Source: Lytechinus pictus (Eukaryota > Echinodermata > Echinoidea > Temnopleuroida > Toxopneustidae). Taken from it: a stretch of DNA of 64,000 nucleotides. The translations under genes and the position numbers were made by a program. The stretch's first letter is position 1. Each line of letters opens with the position of its first letter. Location: NCBI RefSeq assembly GCF_037042905.1, contig NC_087252.1, positions 24,261,401-24,325,400 on the forward strand. The letters run 5' to 3'. Shown here piece after piece: positions 47,849 through 59,280 of this stretch. The notes below the pieces were generated by a model, which had not been told where the DNA came from, did not search any database, and was given only the letters and a program-made list of their open reading frames with translations.

Positions 47849-48724
47849 ACTCGCCAAAGTGGAAACCTTACATGTTGCACATGTGCTTGGAGACCTACAG
47901 AGACCAGTCTTGCGACTGGGTGCGATAATATGAGACTGTTGCAAGACCGATCGAAATTACGGCTTACTACATTCCACTACCGTTGCATTCGCATGTATGC
48001 GACCGTTCAGCCCCTTTCACAATTGACGTCCGACCAGTTTACGACCGCCTGCAACAGTTTTTTCTTGTTGTTGCACGATCGATCTCTTGGTGTCTTGCGA
48101 GCACTCGCAGTCGTTGTAGACGGTCGCACGAACTCGATTTGGTCGTGGCTGGTCACATCTGAACTTTGAACATGTTCAAAATCCGAACGCGATCAAATAC
48201 GATCGATTCACTCGCATCAGGCCGTACCCGGGGTCGTACTATCGGTCGGGCGATCATCGTGCGAGTGTTGTTCAACGTTGTACGACTTGGTGCGAGAGGT
48301 GGCACAACTAAGTAGTCGCATTTACTTGACTGGAGGTCGTGCAACACTTGCACATGTGCAAGCGACCTACATGTACAGAGACCTGTCTTGCGACTGGTTG
48401 CGATAATAATATGGGCCATAAGACTGTTGCAAGACCGATCGCAACGGCTTACAACATTGCACTACCATTTCATTCGCATGTATGCGACCGTTCCACTCGC
48501 AATCCCTCGTGCAACACTCGCATGTGATCGCACGAGCACAATAAGAGCATATGCGACTTACTCGTGCAACGGGGTTTACTGGTTGTTTTTGTTGTACAAC
48601 AGCTGTTGCAACTGTGAAAGCCTCTGTGCGATCTTATGAGATGACTAGCGATTGATGCCTGTTGCAGCCTGTCGCACGACCAAAAGGTCGCAAATGGTCG
48701 TACGTCAATTGTGAAAGGGGCTTT

Positions 48725-49847
48725 AGCCTTTAGATTTATTTGTCATAATGGTCGTGCGACTACATTTCCCAACATGGCAATACATGTGATGAAATGAGCT
48801 TTAAGAATTAAAATGTGAACTTAAAGAACCTACTCTTTTAGTATTTCAAACATCATTCTCCACAGATAATTTTTTTTAGCTTATGCAAATGGTTATTGAC
48901 CGATCTATTTTAATTTCTGGTCTAATGAACTGTTCAATTAACTGATCAAAGAGACCGCAGTTGCATGAAACAACACCTTCTACATTCTAAAATTGGGAAA
49001 ATGAGCTACGGACACTGACATAAGCCTTTTGATAGAAGATGCATGGAAGTGAGGGGGAGGGGAAACTTGCCCCCCCCCCAAAAAAAAAAAAATCAAGAAA
49101 AGGCATAAAACAACAGAAGCAAAATAATAGAAAACTTGTTGGGGAGGGGGTCATTTAGTTATTTATTTATTCATTTATTCTTTTATTTATATATTTATAT
49201 ATATTTATCTATTTATTATAACCTCAATTGAATGTAAATATTGTAATTTTAAACATTTTTTTTGGTTAATAAACACAAATTCTTCCCTAAATTAAGGCTT
49301 TTGCTTAAAAGACTTGGTCAGTCAGCTCACTCACCAGCAGCGTAGCTAGGATTTTGTCAGCAGAGGAGCACGGGGGCAGGGCTTGGTATTTTGCAGGGGG
49401 TACCAAAATAGATTGATTCATCAAGTATTTATTATTAAGTACATATTAGCTTTATTCTCACAAGCACGATTAAGTATCTGACAAGGCCCATTTGAATAAT
49501 GCGAGCGCGAAGCGCAAGCATTTTATAATATGCCATGAAATTTAGAGCTGAAAGTTAGAAAGTTACACAATTCGTAAGTGTAATCATGAACATGTAATGT
49601 AATGTTAAAAATTTCAGATATTTTTTTATATTCTGACGTGAAAACGGAGCATTTAATACATATTAAAAAAAAATGATATATAGGCTATTGATGCGAGCGC
49701 GAAACGCAATCTGATTTTTATATTCCAATCCGTAAACTGGACATTTTGATGACATTTTGAAATAAAGAATGTTATGTATCTGTTTTTGAAAAAATCCAGC
49801 ACAAGCCGAGCTGGCTTTTTTTTAAAATTAGAAACGAAACATTCTAA
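48725..49847. other. Intergenic: repeat debris
   Basis: The stretch just after the outer element (GACTACATTTCCCAACATGGC, 48755-48781) is an inverted match to 40910-40945 left of it, so a further, older inverted layer may exist. From about 49340 a GCGTAGCTAGGATTTTG end and GCGAGCGCGAAGCG modules appear. No gene found. Confidence 0.4.
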
Positions 49848-50056
49848 GGCGCGATAGCTCAATCGGTAGTGAGGGGGTTTCGGATTCCGGTGGCCTGGGT
49901 TCGATTCCCACTTAGCGCGCTAGTGCCAAATAAGGCATTTAAATGGTAGTAAGGCATTTTAATCCTATAGGTCCCTCGGAGAGTACCTTAAGCCATCGGT
50001 CATCTGGTTGCTTGCTTAGAAGCATTCACGCTTTCTTAGCAAATGAGGTAAAACAA
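49848..50056 (+). mobile_element. tRNA-derived SINE
   Basis: The head GGCGCGATAGCTCAATCGGT has an A-box (TAGCTCAATCGG, 49855) and a B-box (GGTTCGATTCC, 49898) with tRNA spacing. D-arm and T-arm can form but the anticodon arm is weak, so it is not a working tRNA gene. A body of about 130 bp follows (TCCCTCGGAGAGTAC, CATCTGGTTGCTTGC, GGTAAAAC). The head matches the decayed copy at 16386-16470. Confidence 0.7.
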
Positions 50057-50493
50057 AAATCGTGAAATCATGAACAATGATCAGTATTTAATTATAGCAT
50101 TTGATGCGAGCGCGAAGCGTAAACTGAAAATGTCGAATTAAACGAAGGATTTTAAACATGTTTTTAATGTAGAAAAAGATGAATATCTTACTTAACAAAA
50201 ACGTTAGCGCAAAAGTGCGAGCTAAAATTGGGAGAGACTAAGAGCTAAAGATTGGACATACAGTATTCACATTCATTTAATAATGGACTGGATGCGACTG
50301 GATTCTGAGAAATTGACACTTCAAGCAAGGTTTTTTTTTTAAACAGATAGCAAGTTGTTTATCTCATATATTAATGCCAGCGCGAAGCTCGAGTCGAAAA
50401 TTTATTTGCCATCTTTTTGTAATCCCGTGTAGGGTGCCTATCTCGCTAAATCACAATAAGATATACACTCGAATCGCGAGCAGAATACTTTGG

Positions 50494-50716
50494 GTATATT
50501 ACAACGGCGTACAGTACCCAGGATTTTCCAAAGGGGGGGGGGGCAATTTTTTTGGAGGATATTTCGAAGGTTTTCAACCACAAATAAAGGATTTTGTACC
50601 AGAAAAAAAAAATCGTCAGGGGGTACGTCCCCTGCATGAGTTGTGACTCGTCGGGGGGGGGGGGGGGGGGGGGACAGTCTAGCTGCCCCCCCCCCCTTTA
50701 CGCTAGTGGTATATTA
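50494..50716. mobile_element. hAT MITE with exact 8-bp target duplication
   Basis: Element 50502-50708 starts CAACGGCGTACAGTACCCAGG and ends TTTACGCTAGTG, flanked by identical GTATATTA at 50494-50501 and 50709-50716. Same family as 6575-6918 and 39891-40085. The long G-run inside (about 50653-50673) is homopolymeric. Confidence 0.88.
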
Positions 50717-50824
50717 TCTTGAAAACGGGATACTTTCAGCTCCATGTAATCCTTTCGGACACTACACATGACCTTAGGCAGCGGGGGGAGGGGGGAGAGG
50801 AAGTTGCGGCCAGAAATTTTGTAA

Positions 50825-52070
50825 CTCGTTTTAAGTATGTATACTTATTCATGTAATTATGTTAATAATTTACAGTATCTTCAATTTTACATTCAAAATG
50901 CCCCCCCCCTCTCCCCGCTAAATTTTGCATGCCCCCTTTCGGAAAATATTTCTTCCATCCTACTTGAAAATTCTTTTAATATTTGTGACATTAGAAACGA
51001 TCGATATTCGTTAGATGAACCAATTTAAATCGAAGAATTTAAGTTGTAAAAAAACTTAAAACTATTGATAGTGTTCACAAACTTCTATTTTGAGTAAATC
51101 ACGATTTTTTATGTCATATTGCCATATATGTGTGTGTAATATTCCAAATTGAAATGCATATTTAGTAGACTTATAATTTGTAATTCTGAATAAAAATAAT
51201 TCCATATCAAAGATAATAAAAAATATGATGATAATCCGTCAAAATATCAAAATGCGTGATTTTCGACAGTCTTTTAGATTTCACGCTAAAATGATACTTT
51301 CACGCAAAAGTGCACTTGGCATCCGCCCGTACGTTATTCCTCAGTATTTCCGCAAGAATTTGAGCTGGGATGCAAAGAATTGACAAATTGTGCTATTCAA
51401 TTAAAAACTCGCTTTAGTGTGTACTTATACATGTAATTAAAAACTCGCTTTAGTATGTACTTATACATGTAATTAAGTACATAATGTACGGTATTTTCAA
51501 TTTTCCTTTCAAAATGCGCACATGGTAAAATGCACATTGTCTCCTTTCGGATAACATAAAATGAGATATATTCCATCTTACTTGAAAATTCTTTTAATAT
51601 TTGTGGCATTAGGACATTTACTATACATTCGATTAAGAAACGCATTTAAATCGAAGAATTTAAGTTGCGTAAAAAACTTTAAACTATTGATAGTTTTCAC
51701 AAACTTTAATTTTGAGGAAATCGCGGTTTTATGTTTTCCTGTGCCATTTGTGTGTGTGTAATATTAAAATTTGAAATGCATATTTATGAGACTTATAATT
51801 TGAAACTCTGAATAAAAATAATTTCATATCAAAGATAATTAAAAATATTAAAATAATCCGTCAAAATATCAAAATGCGTGATTTTCGACATTCTTTCAGA
51901 TTTTACGCAAAAAATGAAACTTTTACGCAAAATTGCGCTTGGCATCCGGCCGTACGCTATTCCTGGGTATTTTTGCAAGACTATTAGCTGGGATGACAAG
52001 CATTAGCAAGCATTAACAAATTTTGCCGTCCAAAGTATAAAAAATCGTTTTGGCCGGTCTACTATAAGCT
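50825..52070 (-). repeat. Right arm of the 13.6-kb inverted repeat pair
   Basis: Inverse of 38452-39790, ending in TTTTGGCCGGTCTACTA. It holds two well-matched units of about 620 bp and a third diverged one (50825-51060) carrying C-run insertions. TAA abuts both outer ends (before 38452 and after the right end), a possible 3-bp duplication. Confidence 0.7.
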
Positions 52071-52249
52071 CTTTAAAAGTTTCATCCATGTCAAACAACC
52101 CTTCACAAATGTATTATTAGGATCAGTAAATACAGCTCACGCTTCGCTCTCTAGGGGGGGATAGGTCTTCGATGCCCTTTTTCTATTTTTTTTTACATCC
52201 GAAGGCGTCACACATGTTTCAACGATAGAGCATGTTTAATAGCTCCATG

Positions 52250-52478
52250 CACAGTAAAAACGCTGTTTAAAATTTTTATACAACGCTGTTTACTATATGA
52301 ACCTTACAGTAATTGTTTAAACAGTTTAACAAGTGTTTAAATCTTAAACAACAAAGTTTAATTTTCAATATCTAATCTTCAATAAATTAAACATGACTGT
52401 TGACACTGTTAAAAAACTACTGTAAGGTTCATATAGTAAACAGCGTTGTATAAAAGCTTAAACAGCGTTTTTACTGTG
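52250..52478. mobile_element. Palindromic MITE, CACAGTAAAAACGCTG family
   Basis: Starts CACAGTAAAAACGCTGTTTA and ends in the inverse. A second inner pair (CAACGCTGTTTACTATATGA and its complement) repeats part of the terminus. 229 bp, no coding content. Confidence 0.75.
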
Positions 52479-52700
52479 TGGATAGAGGTAATTTTTAGGC
52501 ATTATGTACCATAACGCTTTTTTATGTTCATACGCAGAGAGAGTGAGAGAGAGAGAGAGAAGAGGGGTTCCTTCTTATAGCTATATTTATCCAGGGACGC
52601 ATAAAATATCGCGAACCTGCTTTCGTAGACATCTGCCTTTGCGGTTAGTCTTTTAATCACAGACCCTGTAAATCGAAACAATCCATCTCTACTAGTAGAT

Positions 52701-53228
52701 GCGAACAACAGGTGCGGATCCAGGGTTTTCCAAAAGGGGATGGGGGCATTTTTGTACGGGAAAACTTTGACAAGTAAAAAAAAAGTTCTCTCTACAAAAT
52801 AAGGGGAATTTTGTTCAGGAAAAATTTGACAAGCAAGCAAAAAAAAAAAGAAAAAAAAAAGGTTATCAGAGAGGTTTCTCTACCTCATATGCACTATGGG
52901 TTATCACTGCAAAATACAAAAATGGAGGTTATTTTGTTCCAGAAAAAAATTGACAAACAACCCCCCGAAAAAAGGTCCTCACTTGCAAGTTTCAAAATTT
53001 ATTGATCAAAATCCACACATATTGGATCATTTCAATTTTACAAAACAAATACTAATGTGGACAATTACAGTGAAACATGAAGTTACAAATCCAATATATA
53101 ATGTAAATAAATATAAATACATGAGATAATTGCATGAGATTTTCCCATAAAAAACATTGTTTGTGCCTCTCAAGGAGGGGGGGGGGGGGGCGGATGTAAT
53201 CTCACCTGGATCCACCACTGGCTAACAA
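52701..53228. mobile_element. hAT-like element with near-exact 8-bp duplication
   Basis: Element 52709-53220 starts CAGGTGCGGATCCAGGG and ends CTGGATCCACCACTG. The flanks GCGAACAA (52701-52708) and GCTAACAA (53221-53228) agree at 7 of 8. AAATTTGACAAGCAA words inside link it to the other G-run elements. Confidence 0.75.
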
Positions 53229-53327
53229 GAATTTATTTGTTTAAGCTTTGAAAATTGTTTATTACAAACTCTTAAAGGCTTATTAGTAAGTTATGCTGTT
53301 AGGGGTTTGTTCTCTAATAGGCCTCAT

Positions 53328-53932
53328 TTAAAGGACAAGTCCACCCCAACAAAAAGTTGATTTGAATAAAAAGAGAAAAATCCAACAAGCATAACACTGA
53401 AAATTTTATCAAAATCGGATGTAAAATAAGAAAGTTATGCCATTTTAAAGTTTCGCTCAATTTCACTAAACAGTTATATCCACATCCCGGTCGGTGTGCA
53501 AATGAGGGAACTGATGACATCACTCACTCACTATTTATTTTGTATTTTATTACATGAAATATTCTAATTTTCTCCTCATTGTCCAGTGAAACAAAGTTTT
53601 ATTTCTCCCTGAACATGTTGAATTACCGTTGCTTAACATTTATGGTTCAGTCAAGTTGGTCCTCATTGTCAAATCTGCAAATTTTTTTATATAATGTATA
53701 ATTCGAACAGTAAAAAACTAAAGAAATAGTGAGTGAGGGACATCATCGATTCTCTCATTTGCATGTGACTATATTGTGCATATAACTATTTTGTGAAAAA
53801 TAAGCGAAACTTTAAAATGTCATAACTTTCTTATTTTGCATCCGATTTTGATGAAATTTTCAGCATAATGCTTGTCTGATTTTTCTCTATTGATTCAAAT
53901 CAACATTTTTCTGAGGTGGACTTGACCTTTAA
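53328..53932. mobile_element. TTAA-flanked palindromic MITE (copy 4)
   Basis: TTAA flanks 53332-53928. Termini AGGACAAGTCCACCCCAACA and, inverted, AGGTCAAGTCCACCTCAGA. The best preserved of the four TTAA copies; the interior matches 32964-33906. Confidence 0.8.
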
Positions 53933-54279
53933 GAATTTGTTTGCATCAGTGGTCTGAACCGAAAATATAACATGTCATCCTCCTAGGATTATTCAGCTAA
54001 AACTAGTTGACCACACCTGGATATTGCGAACCAGTCGGCCTTTGATCACATATCGAACCGACGAGAAAAGACCTGGGTGCTTTTGTTCTTTTTATTTTGC
54101 TTATTTCTTTCATTCGTTCGAGACATACACACAGCGTGGAGTTGCAACAGATAGAGAGAGCGCGGGAGAGAAAAATAGGCAATTTTACCGGGGCAATATA
54201 ATCACCATTCATTAGAATACAAGCTCACAACAAAAAGGTCCCCGGTTGAACTCTTTCGCTTGCCACTGCAAAACACCAT

Positions 54280-54700
54280 GGCACGATGCTTGTGATGTCA
54301 CTCAGATCCACCGTGATTGGTCGAATGAACTCATTAGTATGCTAAAGAGGCGGAGTCTCTATGTTGGCTAATCAGAATATCGCTTCGCCCATTGGCTACT
54401 TAGCTCATTGTAGTAAAATTACCTGCGAGGATTTCGGCGTGCGCAGACACTAGGCAACACATTCTATTTTTACTCGACCAATGTAAAATACCGCTGCCCT
54501 TTACGTAGTACTGATATATATTCTCTTTGTATTGGTTGTGGTATAATTACCAGGGAGTATGAAATGACACTCAACAGAGTGAAGCTAGGGTTTTAAGACA
54601 AGAAAGCATGTCACAAAAAATTGCAGTGAAATGCAAAGGAATTCCACTGGAAAAGCGAATAAGCGATTGTCTTTACACTACTCTGCGGGAGGGTAATTTA
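54280..54700 (+). promoter_or_regulatory. CCAAT-box-rich promoter-like region, possible CIC first exon
   Basis: CCAAT boxes in either orientation lie at 54316-54320, 54391-54395, 54478-54482 and 54531-54535, with a CRE-like TGATGTCA at 54293-54300 and GGCGGAG at 54350. Multiple spaced CCAAT boxes are typical of NF-Y promoters. Downstream, ATG at 54608 opens 28 codons to a possible donor at 54693 (G|GTAATT) that leaves one base over, the phase the CIC exon at 61797 needs. That link is conjecture; another frame at 54745-54996 also ends near a GT. Confidence 0.4.
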
Positions 54701-55299
54701 TTCATGACGGTGGGATTTAAAGGACATGACAATAATAAGTAGTTATGCAAATCATGTTTGTGTCGCAACTGAACATGAATAATCATGATGAAATATATCA
54801 AGAATCCACCAATGACAGTAGTGATGAATATTCATCAGAAAATTTTGACCAATCACAACACACTAAGCCGAAACCTTCGCTCTCATTCACCATTTTTAGA
54901 GTAAGGGGTCTGTGGAGAACTCACAGTATTGGATCACAGATTACGTTGGATTTCCTCACTTTTTTGAGCCCGAATTCTTCCGAAAAGGTAATGTAACGTA
55001 AGAATAATATATCAAGATTCATAGCTTATTGATAGAATTTTAAATTTGTTTTATTAAGATGAAGTTTAAGCTGTTTGTTTGCAAGTATGTTGGTGTAGTG
55101 CAGTGTTCGATAGTTACTACGCCGGTACTCACGTATAGCTCGCGTGTACAATTCGCCGCCCAGCTGATAGGTCGGCGAGCTGATACTGCGTATAATTCGT
55201 ATTCGTAGGCTAGTGCACTGCCGTAGTAGTACGCTGCCGATCGATGAGATCTGCACTGGCACTGCACTGCAGAATTGCACACAGTTCTATGCAATGGGC

Positions 55300-57710
55300 C
55301 TATGCCTGGCTATGTGAAAAGTATTTTTTTACCCAAATGGATTGAATACTAGTGCCCTTACGGTACTATGAAAATTATGAAGATGATTGTGCATGACTTG
55401 AGTTTTACTAGAATTATTACAATTCCGGTACCGTAGCCTAGGCCCTGTATAAACTGATAAAACAAACGTTAGATAATAGATGATTTTTAGATCACGATTC
55501 ACTCACACAATCGTATTAAACTTTAACTTAAAGTTTAAGTTTAAAGTGACAAACCGACTCGAAAGTTGTTTGGTTGGGAGTCTACAAACAGTCTAACTAA
55601 GTTAGCGACCTTTAAAAAAATTATTGATCGATTTTGATTAATTTTAATTCCCCAAAGTCATATGAAGCATGTAATTTTGCAGGTGAATGTTTTTAAAGTT
55701 GATGAAGAGTTGATCTAGGCCTTGCCGCCTTGGTCTATATTTGTTAAACATAATAATGCTAATAATTCAGATCCGAGAAATGGGCCCCTCTCTTGTCGTT
55801 ATTAGCATTCAATTTGTTAACCCCCTTTTTTTATAAATATTAACAATTTATTCCATGGGAGAGGAAAGCTGTCGTCTCACTGACGAAATCAACAGCAGCG
55901 AAACGGTCTGGAAACATTAGTTTACGAAAATGCTTATCTATTGAAGAAGAAACAAATAAACCGGAGGAGTCAGAAAAAGGGGGGAAGGGGACCCCTTAAA
56001 TACATTTAGATTCGCTGTTTATGGCACAAAACAGCACTGTTGTGAATTAGTCTGCAAATAAAGACTAATATTTGACACTTAAACCAACAATACCATGTCT
56101 AGAGAGAAGACTAGAGTCCAAACTCTTTTTGTGTCTGGTACAGTACATAATGAATCTAGTCTCACTACTTCAGACTCTGTATTAATATGCAACTATGCAA
56201 ATTGTGAAAAACAAACGTCTGTGGCCTGCAGACTAGGTGTGAACGGGTGTGAGTGTGTAAAAATTACAAGCGCATTCTATATCTGCACCGAAAGAGAGTT
56301 CAAGCAACTACATTTATCAGTACAGCTCATAAAAAGTTTAGCCAAAACCAATTTTAAATTTAAAACATGATTGTTATGCAAGAATGAGTGACCCATTTTT
56401 ATTACTTATTTTCAATTTATGAATGTATTCTTACTATCCAATACAGTTCTTACATGTTTTAGGTGTTTAGCATGATAGAAGCTGATCACTCAAGCGTCAA
56501 CATACTTCAATTGATTGATTTGGTGCACAATACTACTACTACCCACTTTGGTTTTTATTTGTTCTTAGGGAATGTGTAGGCCTTTTGAGTAATCTAGAAC
56601 ATGTTGAAACTTGCTCCTCACAACTGAACTGTAGAAATCTTTCAAAAAGTATATGTAGTAAACAGTACTCACTATTTATTGTCCACAGAATGACTGACTG
56701 CCCTTTCACACAGTAAAAAAAAAAAATCATAATTGAAATGATGACTCCAGTGAAAAATAAGGCTAATGACTAATCAGTCACAATTACAATCGTAATCATT
56801 ATTACAATGATGATTCAAGATTCACATGTGAAAAGGCCCTGACTATCTTGTGAAATGAACATTAGGACTTTAGGGATACTCATACTGTTGCAAATTTTAA
56901 TCAGCTTTTATATCGAAGGCATGGGTTATAAATGTTTGAGAACAAAGCTGAAAAAACAGTGAATTTAAACTATCACTATTCAACAATTATTATTATGAAG
57001 GCTAGGAATGGCATTTCACCATGATTTAATGACTACCTTCCTAATTGAAAAGTAATTCATTGATTTTATACAATTATACAAATATTTAGTAACCCACAGC
57101 AACAGCTAATAATAATAAATTGCATTTTTGTAAATGGCAAAATATATTTGTGATATGGTTGGTAGGGCTTAAAGTGTGCATTAAAAATGCTTTATAGTGG
57201 TATTATAGATTTCATAATATTGCTTCTGTAATGCAACCCATTTTTTGTAAAAAAAATAATAATGTAAATGAAATTAAAGTGGTGCTATGTTTACATTCTT
57301 ATTTCTTACTGTACCTCAGACAATAAGACTTTAAGAAAATTCCCATTCTTGTATGGAGTACAATATTGGACTTCACAGATCCCGTGAAAAATTGTTATGG
57401 AAGTCACATAGACCTGTTGAATCTACCAGAAGCTCATATAATTTTGCTTTCTCAAGTGCTTTCATCATACAAATAAACTAAAATACATAATGGTCCATTG
57501 GTTTTTCCCCTATAACAACACAACAGCAGTGTCGCATTTAAAACCTTGTCATCCAGCCATGGATGGTAGTATTTTGGGAAGTGTTATTTCTTTGTTTTGG
57601 GCAACTATCTCCAACAGGATTTGCCAATAATAAAGCAGCTTGGGTCATTAGCAGGTCACTCGTGATACGTTCACACTGGAAACATCACACATAATGACAA
57701 CATAGTCAAC
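55300..57710. other. Intergenic or intronic, nothing recognised
   Basis: CpG-rich up to about 55290, then AT-rich. A 91-codon frame at 56095-56370 has no known motif and is not called. Confidence 0.35.
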
Positions 57711-58439
57711 ATTTATTCATGTTCACACAAGTCACCCATCAAGCCAAAGTACAATGTAGTAGTATGAACTGGTTTTATAGATCCCTGTTTTTGTCTTGCC
57801 TTTGCTTAGGTCCGGATCTCACAGTTTTGAGTTTGGGTAGTTCTAGTCAGAATGAGGCTTGTTCCCACAATGTACTATACATGTACATGTACATGTATGG
57901 CTCAAGTCATTGGCGTAGAGAGAATGGGGGGGGGGGACTCGGGGGTACAGGACCCCTCAAAATTTTCATGTCCAAGAAAGAAATATTTAAAAAAAGCAAA
58001 AGAAAGAGAAGGAAAGGCCAAAAAAAATGTAAAAAGTAAAATTTTCTTTGTACATAGTACAAATAAGATTTAAGTTCAAAAATCAAAAATTTTGTTCGCT
58101 TGCTTCTCTCACTCACAGATTTTTAGAACTAATTAATGCCTCATTCGTCAACGCCATGTCATGCTCCTTAAATTTTCGGCTATAATTGAGCTACTGGCTC
58201 TTAACTATAGGTTCCATTAGAATAGAGAAATTAGTGCTGTGGCATCATAGTCGTGGCGGTCATTTTGTTCAAAGTGTTGTGTGTTCAAGTCCCGGGGGGC
58301 CAGTCAAATATTGCTGTCCACATGGGTGACCAAAAAAAAGCACATTTAAACAGGTGTTTTTTCAGTTTTGTACGCGGGCCGCGCATGCACTCGTTAAGGG
58401 TATCAAAAACACTGATTTTCAAAAAAAAGTTTTTTTAAA
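57711..58439. other. Repeat debris
   Basis: A TTGGCGTAGAGAGAATGGGG end near 57911 resembles a hAT-like left terminus; a weak tRNA-like patch lies near 58245-58300. No gene. Confidence 0.35.
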
Positions 58440-59270
58440 AAGACTGGTCAATGGTCAGTCGCGGGGTCAAACGTATTAGGGTATGGTTTTTTTCCCGAAG
58501 CTTTTTTTAAAGACTAGCGAACTAACGTGTTTAGGGTATGTGTTTTCCCCAAGCTTCCCCCCCCCCCCGGGGCTTTGTATTATTTTAACCCTAACTGAAC
58601 TGGGGGCATGCAATGCCCATTGTTTTTGTCTAATTATTAAAACTTATTATTATCATGGAGAAAAACTTGTTAAGGGGTCATTCTGGTGATTACTTGTTCA
58701 GGGGCCAAAATGTGTGAATAAAGCCTGCAAAATACTTGTTTAAGGGGTTATTTCTCACACAATGAAAAACTCGTTTAATGGGGGGTGTTTGAAAATAATT
58801 TGGTCATGCATGTGAACAGCAATATATTTAACTGGCCCTCCCAAGTCCCTCTGCAGCACTTGTGTCCATTGGCAAGATGATCTCTCTCCACTTTTACCAC
58901 TCTTCATCCTGGTGGGTGTTTCATGAAGCTTTACATATGATACAAATGACTTTACGCATGACTGGTGATCCTTTCTTGTGCTATGTGATATCCCTATGTA
59001 ATTGAGTTATGACCTAAGAACATGTTCCAGTCGTGCGTAAAGTTGTGCGTAACTTTACGAACAGCTTTATGAAACGGCCCCCAGGTGGATGTCATAAAGC
59101 TGTTAGGAAGTTGAGAGCTACTTTAAGAACGACTGGTGATCCTTTCTTACGCGATACATAATCACCAATGAACATTTTGGTGTTTACCATTTACCATAAG
59201 AAAGGATCACCAGTTGTTCTTAAAGTCGCTCTTAACTTACGAACAGCTTTTTATGAAACAGCCCCCCTGG
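58440..59270 (+). repeat. Dispersed repeat (copy 2) followed by two GTTTCATGAAGC-type MITEs
   Basis: 58440-58850 parallels 37240-37515. 58914-59077 and 59084-59268 are hairpin units with ends TTTCATGAAGC / GCTTTATGAAA and GTCATAAAGCTG / CAGCTTTTTATGA and shared GACTGGTGATCCTTTCTT words. Confidence 0.6.
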
Positions 59271-59280
59271 TACCCATTAA

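Larger units (their letters stand above)
41285..47867. mobile_element. PIF/Harbinger DNA transposon, apparently complete
   Basis: 6583 bp bounded by perfect 20-bp inverted repeats GGTTTCCACTTTGGCGAGTT (41285-41304 and, inverted, 47848-47867); the match extends outward by AA. It carries two convergent multi-exon genes: an MADF/BESS protein (plus, 41927-44934) and a DDE transposase (minus, 47562-45852), the standard two-gene plan of Harbinger. Both join into uninterrupted frames, so this copy is a candidate autonomous element. Subterminal regions (41290-41640, 47610-47848) are packed with AACTCG/CGAGTT words. A clean 3-bp duplication was not found: the flanks are CAA or GAC on the left and TTA on the right. 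Confidence 0.88.
40980..48724. mobile_element. Harbinger-like element(s) with AAGCCCCTTTCACAATTGAC ends, host of the inner Harbinger
   Basis: The left end (about 40980) reads AAGCCCCTTTCACAATTGAC and the right end (about 48724) is its reverse complement, both bounded by TA. The left part (40980-41283) and 47868-48007 are pieces of one copy split by the transposon at 41285-47867. A second full-length-looking copy begins in the same orientation at 48009 and runs to 48724. Both are full of (T)CGCACGAC words. No coding frame belongs to this outer family. Confidence 0.65.

Noticed and set aside
49848-49921. Possible tRNA gene
   Set aside because: The anticodon stem does not pair well, no terminator T-run follows, and a SINE body continues downstream.
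56095-56370. 91-residue frame (MSREKTRVQTLF..)
   Set aside because: No known motif, composition like the surroundings, and no evidence of splicing; might be an unrecognised exon but cannot be supported.
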